A stretch of DNA of 64,000 nt from DASSBQ01 sp040981125 (GTDB lineage Bacteria > Nitrospirota > Nitrospiria > Nitrospirales > Nitrospiraceae), in the NCBI GenBank assembly GCA_040981125.1, contig JANRMQ010000004.1, positions 313,442 through 377,441 on the forward strand. The letters run 5' to 3'. Below the pieces are notes generated by a model. That model saw only the letters and a program-made list of their open reading frames with translations, was not told the origin of the DNA and did not search any database. Position numbers and translations under genes: made by a program. This document shows positions 8,091 to 15,864 of the stretch, piece by piece. Every line of letters begins with the position of its first letter. Within the stretch, counting starts at the first letter, position 1.

Positions 8091-8665
8091 GACCGGAACA
8101 AGGCACTATGCAGAGCCGGGCGCAGGCGATGGCCGCGATCCTCGAGTTATTGAGCGACGAGCCCGTGATTATTTGCAACGGGTTTCCTTCACGGGAGGCC
8201 TTTAAGATCGCCGATCGGCCGACGCATTTCTACATGATCGGGTCCATGGGCGTCGCCGCTGCGATCGGCTTGGGCGTCGCCCTTTCCAAACCGGCCAAGC
8301 GGGTCGTGGTCTTCGACGGAGACGGCAATGTGCTGATGGGAATGGGCACGTTGGCCACCGTCGGCTCGCTTCAGCCGAAGAACTTCATCCACGTGGTCTT
8401 CGATAATGAGGTGTACGGCAGCACCGGCAATCAGCCGACCATTTCCAACATCGTCCGGTTGGAGCAAGTGGCCAAAGCGGCCGGGTACGCGAATGTGGAG
8501 CGGGTGCGGGAGCGCGAAGATATCGTTTACGAATTCAAAGATCTGCTCAAGAAAGACGGCCCCAGCATGTTGCTCATCAAGGTGAACGAGCTGGCCGAGG
8601 ACGCCGGGCGGGTCCTGCTCGAGCCGCCGGAGATCACGCAGCGGTTTATGAAGGCCATCGAATGA
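8087..8665 (+). CDS. Phosphonopyruvate decarboxylase, beta (diphosphate-binding) subunit
   Basis: The 192-residue protein holds the ThDP diphosphate/Mg motif: F-D-G-D-G-N-V-L-M-G-M-G followed about 20 residues later by the D-N pair in V-V-F-D-N-E-V-Y-G-S-T-G. It also has the G-S-M-G-V-A-A-A-I-G-L-G-V-A loop. Usual Ppd enzymes are a single chain of about 380 residues; here the two halves are separate genes (165 + 192) joined by an ATGA overlap, the arrangement known for ComD/ComE. The start at 8087 gives that overlap; an ATG at 8108 is also possible. It acts in the cytoplasm with the upstream subunit. Confidence 0.87.
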   Translation: MRPEQGTMQSRAQAMAAILELLSDEPVIICNGFPSREAFKIADRPTHFYMIGSMGVAAAIGLGVALSKPAKRVVVFDGDGNVLMGMGTLATVGSLQPKNFIHVVFDNEVYGSTGNQPTISNIVRLEQVAKAAGYANVERVREREDIVYEFKDLLKKDGPSMLLIKVNELAEDAGRVLLEPPEITQRFMKAIE

Positions 8666-8809
8666 TCATGCCGATCGCAGCTCATATGCCGCGTTTGTAG
8701 CTCAATGGAATGAATGGCCGATCGGCCGATCCGACCTGTCTTCGGCTCATGAGGGCCAACACGTAGAAATCGTCTTTTATTCCCGCTTCACGAACGACGA
8801 GGTACATTC

Positions 8810-9904
8810 ATGATCTTACTCAATCCCGGTCCGGTGAACGTGAGCGAACGAGTGCGGCGTGCTCTTCAACGTCCCGACATTTGCCATCGCGAGTCCGAGT
8901 TTTCCGAACTTCTCCATCGCATTCAACAGAAACTGCTCCAGGCGTTCGTGCCGGGGGCGGAATCCGACTATGTGGCGGTCGTTCTCAGCGGGTCCGGAAC
9001 GTCGGCGGTGGAAGCGGCCGTCATGTCGTGCCTGCCTCACGGCAAACGGATGATGGTGATCAACAACGGCGTCTATGGCGAGCGGATCTCCAACATGATC
9101 GGCCTGCATCGGCTCGGGGTCTCCGAACTGAAGCTCGATTGGTCCACAAGGCTCGATCCGGAACGATTGCGGTTGGCCTTGCGCCAGCATCCCGAAGTCC
9201 ATGCCGTGGCGATGGTGCACCATGAAACGACCACGGGCTTGATCAATAATGTCAAAGAACTCGCCGATGTCGTGGATAGTCAAAACCGAGTCTGCGTGTT
9301 GGACTCCGTCAGCGGCTTGGCGGGAGAGGCGCTCGACATTCCCGGTTCGCATATCTATATGGTGGCGGGCACGGCGGGCAAATGCATTCAAGGGTTTCCC
9401 GGCGCCGCGTTCGTGCTGATCCGCAAGGGATTTTTGGAGCGGATGCGCTTGTATCCCAAGCGATCCTGGTATTTGCATCTGACTCATTACCTTGATGACC
9501 AGGGCCGCGGTACGGTGCCGTTCACACCCGCGGTGCAGGTCTACTATGCGTTTGAAGAGGCGCTCGATGAACTGCTGGAAGAAGGAGTCGCCAATCGCAT
9601 CAATCGGTATAAGAAAGTCTCGGCCATGATTCGGGAACGGTTGCGTACGCTGGGTATCAAACCCATGTTGTCGCCGGACCTGCAATCCAACACGATCACA
9701 TGTTTTCATATGCCGGCCGGCCTCTCGTACCAGACGCTGCATGATCGCTTGAAAGAGCAGGGCTACGTCATCTATGCCGGCCAAGGGCCGCTCGAAGGGA
9801 AGACATTCCGGATCGCCAACATGGGCGTGCTGACCGTGGACAATGTGCAGGGCTTCCTTCGGGCTTTCGAGCAAACGCTTGAAAGCGCCTCGGTCCCTTC
9901 ATGA
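8810..9904 (+). CDS. 2-aminoethylphosphonate--pyruvate transaminase family (PhnW-like)
   Basis: This 364-residue class V aminotransferase of the PhnW/serine-glyoxylate type starts with I-L-L-N-P-G-P-V-N-V. It contains V-L-S-G-S-G-T-S-A-V-E-A for phosphate binding, an Asp in V-L-D-S-V-S-G-L-A-G, and the PLP lysine K191 in A-G-K-C-I-Q-G-F-P-G, which matches the PhnW active-site context closely. In this pathway it would run in the biosynthetic direction, aminating phosphonoacetaldehyde to 2-aminoethylphosphonate. GAGGT lies 7 bp before the ATG. It follows the decarboxylase genes by 144 bp, and its last codon overlaps the cytidylyltransferase start (ATGA). Length is normal for the family. Confidence 0.9.
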   Translation: MILLNPGPVNVSERVRRALQRPDICHRESEFSELLHRIQQKLLQAFVPGAESDYVAVVLSGSGTSAVEAAVMSCLPHGKRMMVINNGVYGERISNMIGLHRLGVSELKLDWSTRLDPERLRLALRQHPEVHAVAMVHHETTTGLINNVKELADVVDSQNRVCVLDSVSGLAGEALDIPGSHIYMVAGTAGKCIQGFPGAAFVLIRKGFLERMRLYPKRSWYLHLTHYLDDQGRGTVPFTPAVQVYYAFEEALDELLEEGVANRINRYKKVSAMIRERLRTLGIKPMLSPDLQSNTITCFHMPAGLSYQTLHDRLKEQGYVIYAGQGPLEGKTFRIANMGVLTVDNVQGFLRAFEQTLESASVPS

Positions 9905-10620
9905 AAGCGGTCATTCTGGCGGCCGGTGCCGGCAAGCGCCTATGGCCGGTCACCCAGCACCGCCCTAAATGCTTGATCGAGTTCGGCGGGCGATCGTTGA
10001 TTCATCGGTACCTCGATGCCTTGTCCGGTTTGCGGGTTCGAAACGCCGTATTGGTGGTGGGATACAAACAGGAGATGATTCGGGCGGCCGTCGGGTCGGA
10101 GTATGCCGGCGTCTCGGTATCGTATTTGGTGAACGACCAGTTCCACCGCGGCAGTATCTCTTCGCTCTGGATCGCCCGTACGGCCTTCGATGACGATCTC
10201 ATTATTATGGACGCGGATGTGCTATTTCACCGAGAGATCCTTCGCCGGCTGGTGGAGTCACGGTCTCCAAATTGCTTGTTGATGGATGAAAACGTGAAAC
10301 AGCAGGGGGAAGAGTGCATGGTCGTGGTCCAGGGGGGGCGGGTGATCGCGCTGACCAAGCAGATGCCGCTTCATTACGATTACGCCGGCGAAGGAGTGGG
10401 ATTTTTGAAAGTCGGCCATGCCGATACCGGTCATGTCGTGGCGTCGCTGAAGCCGCATGTCGAACGGGACGCCTGGTCCATGGAATATGAAGACGCGCTT
10501 CGGGGATTTTTTCAGCAGGTACGGGTGGGCCACGAGAAGATCGGCGGGCTGCCGTGGACCGAGATCGATTTTCCTGAGGATGTGGCCCGCGCTGAACGAG
10601 ATATTTTGCCGAAGTTGTGA
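9901..10620 (+). CDS. Nucleotidyltransferase, probable CTP:2-aminoethylphosphonate cytidylyltransferase (PntC-like)
   Basis: The 239-residue protein is a complete nucleotidyltransferase with an intact L-A-A-G-A-G-K-R-L loop at residues 7-15 and P-K-C-L about ten residues later. It also has M-D-A-D-V-L-F for the metal Asp, E-Y-E-D-A-L, and W-T-E-I-D-F-P-E-D near the end, as in LicC/PntC-type cytidylyltransferases. PntC enzymes activate AEP to CMP-AEP for transfer onto lipids or glycans. Translational coupling to the transaminase gene (4-bp overlap) supports AEP as substrate; in other bacteria these two activities can be fused. Phosphocholine or another small phospho-alcohol is the main alternative. 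Confidence 0.8.
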   Translation: MKAVILAAGAGKRLWPVTQHRPKCLIEFGGRSLIHRYLDALSGLRVRNAVLVVGYKQEMIRAAVGSEYAGVSVSYLVNDQFHRGSISSLWIARTAFDDDLIIMDADVLFHREILRRLVESRSPNCLLMDENVKQQGEECMVVVQGGRVIALTKQMPLHYDYAGEGVGFLKVGHADTGHVVASLKPHVERDAWSMEYEDALRGFFQQVRVGHEKIGGLPWTEIDFPEDVARAERDILPKL

Positions 10621-10650
10621 CCCCCGGAACGCGCACGCCTCGGCGCGCGC

Positions 10651-10714
10651 GGGGTGGGCGGGTGAGATCGGGAAAGGCAGCGTCCCGGCGCTGCCGGGGT
10701 GGGCGGATGAGATC
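10651..10714 (+). repeat. Short direct repeat in the intergenic gap before the phosphotransferase
   Basis: Two copies of GGGGTGGGCGGNTGAGATC, at 10651-10669 and 10696-10714, differ at one position and are offset by 45 bp. The rest of the 206-bp gap shows no gene. Role unknown. Confidence 0.5.
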
Positions 10715-10826
10715 AAGTACGATTTCGCGATTTTCATGATTTCGTGAAATGAAGACTTCGCCGGATCGTCACATCCCCAACTTCGTTTGTCATACGAGAT
10801 TGGATTGACACCACGAGTGTTGTGCA

Positions 10827-12275
10827 ATGAGTGAAAGCATTCTGCAGCGAGGCACGGAAGTTCAGGAGCTGGCCACGGCCATCCTCTTGCCGAATACGGG
10901 ATTATTCGCCGATCGAGCCGGTCGTGGCCTAAGCGAGGTGGGACCCTTGACGCGAGTGGGCGGGGTGTCGTTATTCCAGCGGACCGTGCTGACTTTGCAG
11001 CGGGCGGGCATTCGCCAAGTGATCGTCTTAGCCGGTGCGGAAGAAGAACTGCTGAAGCAGGCGCTGCTCCGCGGTCCCCGAGTGACGATTCCGGTGCGAT
11101 GGATGCCGATCCGGGAATTTCCGTTGGATGATCCGCGGACATGGGAAGCGTTGGCCGCTGAAATCCACGGGTTTTGCCTTATCGCCGGCGTGCGAGCGGT
11201 CTACCCGAAAGCGTTGATCGAGCAGTTACGCGGCGCCGTTCAAGATGGGCAGGCGCTCATCGTCGCGCGGGCGGCGATTGACCGGGAACCGCATATGGGG
11301 CGCCGCAATCCGGCTATCGAGTCGCGCGCCGATCGGCTCGTCTCGTTTCATAACCAAACCGGTTTTGAGAGCAGCCAAATCGCCGCGGATTTGGTCGTCT
11401 TACCGGCCGGCATTCTGGGAGCGGCCGGCACGCCGGCCGGGATGAGCGGCACGCCGGAATCAGGCGGTGGAACTCCCATCCGCCGGTGGCTCGAAAGGGC
11501 CGCGGCCGAGAGCCGGGTTCGGGTCGTCGGCACGACCGCCGACGCCGGGTTGTGGTATCGCGACGTCTGGGATCAGCCGAGCGCCACATCAGCCGAGCAC
11601 GCGCTCTTCAAATCGCTGAAAGGCGAATACGAGGGGATCGTCGATCGATATTTCAATCGCACCGTCTCGCGTCCGTTCACGAAGCTCTTTCTTTTTCTGG
11701 GCTGTTCTCCCAATACCATTACAATGACGGCCACCCTGGTGGGTCTATTGGCCGCCGTGGGATTTGCATTCGGCAGCTATACCGCCGGCATCGCCGCGGC
11801 GCTCCTCTTTCAACTGGCGGCGGTGATCGATTGCTGCGACGGGGAAGTGGCGCGGCTGACGTTCAGCGAGTCGGCCTTCGGCGCTTGGTTGGATATCACG
11901 ATGGACAATGTCGTCCATATGGCGATATTCGCCGGGATTGCTTGGGGGGCCTATATGCGGCAGAAAGGATCGGGCGCCGAATGGATCCCGCTCACGCTCG
12001 GCGCGGCGGCAGTCTTGGGAAACGGAGTCTCGTTCTGGCTGGTGACCAAGGCCCAAAAAATCGGCGCGACTCGGGGATGGAGTGCGCCGGGTCAAGCAGC
12101 CTGGTCGCGGTTTCTGTTAAAGAATGTCGCCAGCCGGGATTTTTCCGTCGTCGTCCTGCTCTTTGCGCTGTTGGACCGGCTGGATTGGTTCCTCTGGATA
12201 GCCGCTCTCGGCTCGACCGCCTTCTGGCTCCTGATGCTCTGGGTTATCCGACCTTCTGCGGTCGCTCGCGCATAG
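10827..12275 (+). CDS. Fused nucleotidyltransferase-like / CDP-alcohol phosphatidyltransferase; candidate phosphonolipid synthase
   Basis: The 482-residue protein has two parts. Residues about 15-250 follow a nucleotidyltransferase-like path (A-I-L-L-P-N-T-G, then V-I-V-L-A-G-A) but lack the standard G-x-G-x-R and P-K motifs, so activity is doubtful. Residues about 285-480 are an integral-membrane CDP-alcohol phosphotransferase carrying the full signature D-G-x2-A-R-x8-G-x3-D-x3-D, beginning at D-C-C-D-G-E-V-A-R, plus about six hydrophobic helices. The layout resembles the fused inositol-phosphate cytidylyltransferase/di-myo-inositol-phosphate synthase of hyperthermophiles. Placed after a PntC-like gene, it could move phosphonate from CMP-AEP onto a lipid alcohol such as diacylglycerol (inference). 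Classical phospholipid synthesis is the alternative, but a separate pgsA is present in this window. Confidence 0.78.
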   Translation: MSESILQRGTEVQELATAILLPNTGLFADRAGRGLSEVGPLTRVGGVSLFQRTVLTLQRAGIRQVIVLAGAEEELLKQALLRGPRVTIPVRWMPIREFPLDDPRTWEALAAEIHGFCLIAGVRAVYPKALIEQLRGAVQDGQALIVARAAIDREPHMGRRNPAIESRADRLVSFHNQTGFESSQIAADLVVLPAGILGAAGTPAGMSGTPESGGGTPIRRWLERAAAESRVRVVGTTADAGLWYRDVWDQPSATSAEHALFKSLKGEYEGIVDRYFNRTVSRPFTKLFLFLGCSPNTITMTATLVGLLAAVGFAFGSYTAGIAAALLFQLAAVIDCCDGEVARLTFSESAFGAWLDITMDNVVHMAIFAGIAWGAYMRQKGSGAEWIPLTLGAAAVLGNGVSFWLVTKAQKIGATRGWSAPGQAAWSRFLLKNVASRDFSVVVLLFALLDRLDWFLWIAALGSTAFWLLMLWVIRPSAVARA

Positions 12276-12356
12276 GGATCCAATAGGATCGCACAGCCTC
12301 ATTCCGTTATTCTGCTTCGGCGTCACCTATGTAAGGAATGATTCCGACAATCCCAC

Positions 12357-13355
12357 GTGCTCAGATTAATTCTTCTCACGCTCGGTCTCCTCACCCTCTG
12401 CCTTATTGTTTGGCATATCGGTCCCGGCAACATTTATGACGCGGTCACGCGCCTGGGTCCGGGGGCGCTGCTGGTGATTCTTCTACCGTCCATTCTCATG
12501 TATGTGCTCGAAGCGTGCGGCTGGCGCATGACGCTTGGCCGCTACGCCCGGATCGTCCCGTTTTGGCGGCTCCTGGCGATTCGGACGGCCGGCGAGGTGG
12601 TTAACATGACGACGCCGACTGCGTACGTCGGCGGTGAGCCGTTGAAGGCCTACCTCCTCAAACAATACGGCGTGCCGATGGTCGATGGTCTTGCGTCCGT
12701 CGTGACGGCCAAGACGACCATGACCATCGCGCAAATTGGATTCATCCTGGTCGGGATGTCCATGGGCTTTTGGTTGCTTGGGACGGGCGGGTCACCGGGA
12801 AAGACCGCGATGGCGACCATGGTGAGCGTCGGACTGCTGGCGTTCGGCGTCGGCGGCTTCGTGCTGATTCAACGACGGGGAATTTTCTCGTCGCTTTTGT
12901 GGGCGCTGCGGAAGATCGGCCTTGCGATCAAGGCGTTGGACACGCACGAAGAAAGACTGCTTGAACTGGATCGAACGATCGCGGCGTTCTATGTGACGAA
13001 TCGTTCAGGGTTCCTCACGTCCATCCTTTTGTTTTTTTTCGGATGGCTGGTCGAGACGATAGAGGTCTTCGTGATGCTGACGGTTCTGGGAGAACCGGCG
13101 ACCGTCCCGACCTCCATTGCGATCGGGGCGCTTTCGGTGTTCATCAAGGGAGGAGCGTTTTTTATCCCCGGCAGCCTCGGCGCGCAGGATGCGGGCAACC
13201 TGCTGCTGGTCACGACGTTCGGGTACGGCGAGGTGGCCGGGATTACCTTTGCCCTGTTGCGCCGGTTCCGCGAATTGGTATGGGTCTTCATCGGCCTTAT
13301 CTGTCTTGGCGTTATGGGCAAAAGAGGCAAAGGGATTCAAAGTTCGGCCAATTAA
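12357..13355 (+). CDS. LPG-synthase-type (UPF0104) integral membrane protein, flippase-like
   Basis: The 332-residue protein is almost entirely hydrophobic with about eight helices. It matches the lysylphosphatidylglycerol-synthase transmembrane family: T-A-G-E-V-V-N-M-T-T-P, Y-V-G-G-E-P-L-K-A-Y-L-L, and F-F-I-P-G-S-L-G-A-Q-D-A-G-N near the C-terminus. Family members move or support modified lipids and lipid-linked compounds across the inner membrane; the catalytic lysyl-transfer domain of MprF is absent. It begins at a GTG, because a stop codon lies 18 bp upstream in frame and the nearby ATG at 12338 is in another frame. Lying 81 bp after the CDP-alcohol phosphotransferase, it may handle that enzyme's product. 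Confidence 0.8.
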   Translation: MLRLILLTLGLLTLCLIVWHIGPGNIYDAVTRLGPGALLVILLPSILMYVLEACGWRMTLGRYARIVPFWRLLAIRTAGEVVNMTTPTAYVGGEPLKAYLLKQYGVPMVDGLASVVTAKTTMTIAQIGFILVGMSMGFWLLGTGGSPGKTAMATMVSVGLLAFGVGGFVLIQRRGIFSSLLWALRKIGLAIKALDTHEERLLELDRTIAAFYVTNRSGFLTSILLFFFGWLVETIEVFVMLTVLGEPATVPTSIAIGALSVFIKGGAFFIPGSLGAQDAGNLLLVTTFGYGEVAGITFALLRRFRELVWVFIGLICLGVMGKRGKGIQSSAN

Positions 13356-13579
13356 TCACTGCGTCCCGCCACGGCCTTCCACACCTACGTGACTCCTGGT
13401 ATGGACCATTTTCTCATATAGCTGGGCAAATTCCATCCTCTGCGCTATCGTGATGCGACTCATTGAACCGGCGCATTGCGCCTTCTCCGGACTGATTCCG
13501 GCCACTGCAATGTCGGTCGGGGCGATCGGCCGCTGCTCGGCGTGATCCGGTCGGGTCATATCGCCACAAGGAGGGTCGC

Positions 13580-14650
13580 GTGACTGTACGGAACTTCGCA
13601 ACACAGCCGCACAGTTCAACGATCGGCAAAGCGGACGTGCTCGGCACGGCGCCGATCTCTCCAATGGAGAGGCATCGGCCGCACCAGCCGGCCGTGCCCG
13701 CGGCGACTCAACCGGTCCTTTCGATTGTCATCCCCGTCTTCAACGAAGCAGAGAATATCGAGACGCTTCATACCCGCCTTACCCACGTGCTCCGGGACAT
13801 GGGCCATGAATACGAGATTATTTTTGTGGACGATGGAAGCCATGATCAAAGCCCTTCCCTGTTGAATCGACTGGCTGAAGCCGATGGCCATGTCGTCGTC
13901 GTGGAACTGGCGAGAAATTTTGGACATCAGGTCGCGATCAGCGCGGGATTGGAACACAGTTGCGGGCGCGCAGTGTGCATCATGGATGCAGACTTGCAGG
14001 ATCCGCCGGAAATCCTCCCGCAATTCCTGGAAAAATGGCGGGAAGGAGCGGAGGTGGTGTACGCCGTTCGGACCATGCGCAAGGAATGGTGGGGAAAGCG
14101 TCTGGCTTACGCCGGCTTTTATCGTTTGCTGCAGCGCGTGGCGAATATCAAGATTCCGCTCGATGCGGGTGATTTCTGCATTATGGACCGCTGCGTGGTG
14201 GACCATCTTGTCCAGATGCCGGAACGAAATCGCTTTGTCCGGGGAATCCGAAGTTGGATCGGATTTCACCAGGTCGGGGTGGCCTATGAGCGCCATTCAC
14301 GACATGCCGGGCGCCCGAAATACACCTTTCGCAAGCTGATCTACCTGGCGCTTGACGGCTTGATCTCCTTCAGTCACATGCCTCTGCGTATCATCACGCT
14401 GCTCGGCATTGCCGTTTCGCTCCTGTCCTTTACGGTGGCCCTGTTCTACATCGTCAAGAAAATAGCACTGGGAGCGGGAATTCCGGGATTCACGACGTTG
14501 GTCGTATCCATTTTCTTTTTGGCCGGCATTCAGCTCATGACGATCGGGGTCATCGGTGAATACATTGGAAGAATTTCCGATGAAGTCAAACGCCGCCCGT
14601 TGTATGTCGCCCGCCGTGTCACGAGGAGAGAACTCCCATTCGCATCCTGA
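13580..14650 (+). CDS. Family 2 glycosyltransferase, polyprenyl-phosphate type (GtrB/ArnC/DPM1-like)
   Basis: The 356-residue protein has a GT-A domain from about residue 48: L-S-I-V-I-P-V-F-N-E, then F-V-D-D-G-S, and the metal motif M-D-A-D-L-Q-D-P-P. Two transmembrane helices follow at about residues 275-335, and it ends in the I-G-E-Y-I-G-R-I motif of GtrB-type enzymes. These transfer a sugar from a nucleotide donor to undecaprenyl phosphate on the cytoplasmic face. The GTG start has a strong ribosome binding site (AAGGAGGG). The first 45 residues are an extra, probably disordered leader. The stop overlaps the next glycosyltransferase gene. Confidence 0.88.
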   Translation: MTVRNFATQPHSSTIGKADVLGTAPISPMERHRPHQPAVPAATQPVLSIVIPVFNEAENIETLHTRLTHVLRDMGHEYEIIFVDDGSHDQSPSLLNRLAEADGHVVVVELARNFGHQVAISAGLEHSCGRAVCIMDADLQDPPEILPQFLEKWREGAEVVYAVRTMRKEWWGKRLAYAGFYRLLQRVANIKIPLDAGDFCIMDRCVVDHLVQMPERNRFVRGIRSWIGFHQVGVAYERHSRHAGRPKYTFRKLIYLALDGLISFSHMPLRIITLLGIAVSLLSFTVALFYIVKKIALGAGIPGFTTLVVSIFFLAGIQLMTIGVIGEYIGRISDEVKRRPLYVARRVTRRELPFAS

Positions 14651-15864
14651 TGTTCGATAACGAATTCCCCCCCCTCGGCGGCGGAACGGGAGTCGTCAAC
14701 CATCACCTGCTGCAGGAACTGGCCAAACGCCCGGACATCGCCGTCGATCTCGTCACCTCATCGCGCAGCCGGTGCGCCTACGAGCGGGAGCCGTTTTCGG
14801 ACCGGATTGTCCTCCATAGAGTGCCGGTGGACAATCGAAATATCCATCATTCGACCAATCGTGAACTGATCCGCTACAGCGCGCGCGGCATCCGGCTCGC
14901 GTATGGTCTGGCCAAAGAACATCGATATGATCTCAGTTTCGCCTTCGCCGGCGTGCCCGCCGGCGCATTGAGCTACGCGCTGAACCTGACGCATCGATTA
15001 CCTTATGTGCTTTCTCTTCAAGGGCCGGATGTGCCGGGATTTGAAGAGCGATACCAGCGTCTCTACCCTGTCTTGACGCCGCTCATTCGGCGCATTTGGC
15101 GAAGGGCGGGAGCCGTGACCGCCATCAGCGCCGAGCAGGCCGTCTTGGCCCGGCGGACGATGCCCGAGCTTAGCCTGACGACAATTCCGAACGGCGTCGA
15201 TACGGAAGCCTTTTTCCCTGTCGAACGAGAGGCAGGGCGGGAAGTCAATATGGTGTGCGCGGCTCGATTGATCGAGCGAAAAGGACAACATCATCTGCTT
15301 GAGGCGCTGGCACGTTTGCGGCGGTCCTGTCGCTCGCCGGTACGTGTCACCTTGGTCGGGACGGGAGACGCGGAGACGTCGTTACGGGATCTTGCTGGGC
15401 GCCTGCGCATCGCCGACGCGGTGACCTTCACGGGCTATGTGCCGAGAGAAGGGATGCCGGACATGTATCGCGCGGCGGATGTGTTTGTCCTGCCGTCTCA
15501 GCAGGAAGGAATGTCGATCGCGCTGCTGGAGGCGATGGCGTCGGGGCTGCCGGTCGTGGTGACGCAAACGGGTGGGACGGACGAACTGGTGACGAAAGGG
15601 GGCAACGGTGACATTGTTCCGTGGGGCGATGTGGAGGCGTTGAGCCGCGCGCTCAGAATGTTGGCGGAGGATGATCGCATGCGGATTCGATTTGGAGCGG
15701 AGAGCCGCCGGCGGGCGATCCGCTTCGGATGGCCGGCTCTGGCGGCGAGATACCTGGACCTCTGCGCCACGGTGATGGAACGGGCCATGGCGCAAAAGGG
15801 AAGATGTCGCGCATCGGCGGTTGGAACTGCGTCTCATGATCCTTCGAAGGAGTGCTCGGCATGA
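14650..15864 (+). CDS. GT4-family glycosyltransferase
   Basis: The protein is about 404 residues with a GT-B fold. The N-terminal half carries the glycine-rich loop P-P-L-G-G-G-T-G-V-V-N. The C-terminal half has the GT4 signature V-L-P-S-Q-Q-E-G-M-S-I-A-L-L-E-A-M-A-S-G-L-P-V. It would add a sugar to a lipid-linked glycan in the cytoplasm. The ATG at 14650 cuts off most of the first beta strand. Four codons upstream, an ATT at 14638 lies 9 bp after AGGAG and would give I/M-R-I-L-M-F-D-N, the normal N-terminus for this family, so a rare ATT start is plausible. It overlaps both neighbouring glycosyltransferase genes. Confidence 0.88.
   Translation: MFDNEFPPLGGGTGVVNHHLLQELAKRPDIAVDLVTSSRSRCAYEREPFSDRIVLHRVPVDNRNIHHSTNRELIRYSARGIRLAYGLAKEHRYDLSFAFAGVPAGALSYALNLTHRLPYVLSLQGPDVPGFEERYQRLYPVLTPLIRRIWRRAGAVTAISAEQAVLARRTMPELSLTTIPNGVDTEAFFPVEREAGREVNMVCAARLIERKGQHHLLEALARLRRSCRSPVRVTLVGTGDAETSLRDLAGRLRIADAVTFTGYVPREGMPDMYRAADVFVLPSQQEGMSIALLEAMASGLPVVVTQTGGTDELVTKGGNGDIVPWGDVEALSRALRMLAEDDRMRIRFGAESRRRAIRFGWPALAARYLDLCATVMERAMAQKGRCRASAVGTASHDPSKECSA

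Noticed and set aside
8693..8708. tRNA D-arm-like sequence (GTAGCTCAATGG)
   Set aside because: No matching acceptor, anticodon or T-arm could be built around it.
8816..9874. 352-codon open frame antisense to the AEP transaminase
   Set aside because: It mirrors a well-supported gene in GC-rich DNA, is rich in His and Arg, and shows no family motif.
10258..11142. 294-codon minus-strand frame across the gap between the cytidylyltransferase and phosphotransferase genes
   Set aside because: It covers two real plus-strand genes and reads as low-complexity Pro/Arg/Ser sequence.
12338..12362. ATG with AAGG upstream just before the LPG-synthase-type gene
   Set aside because: It is out of frame with the membrane protein and does not lead to a protein-like sequence.
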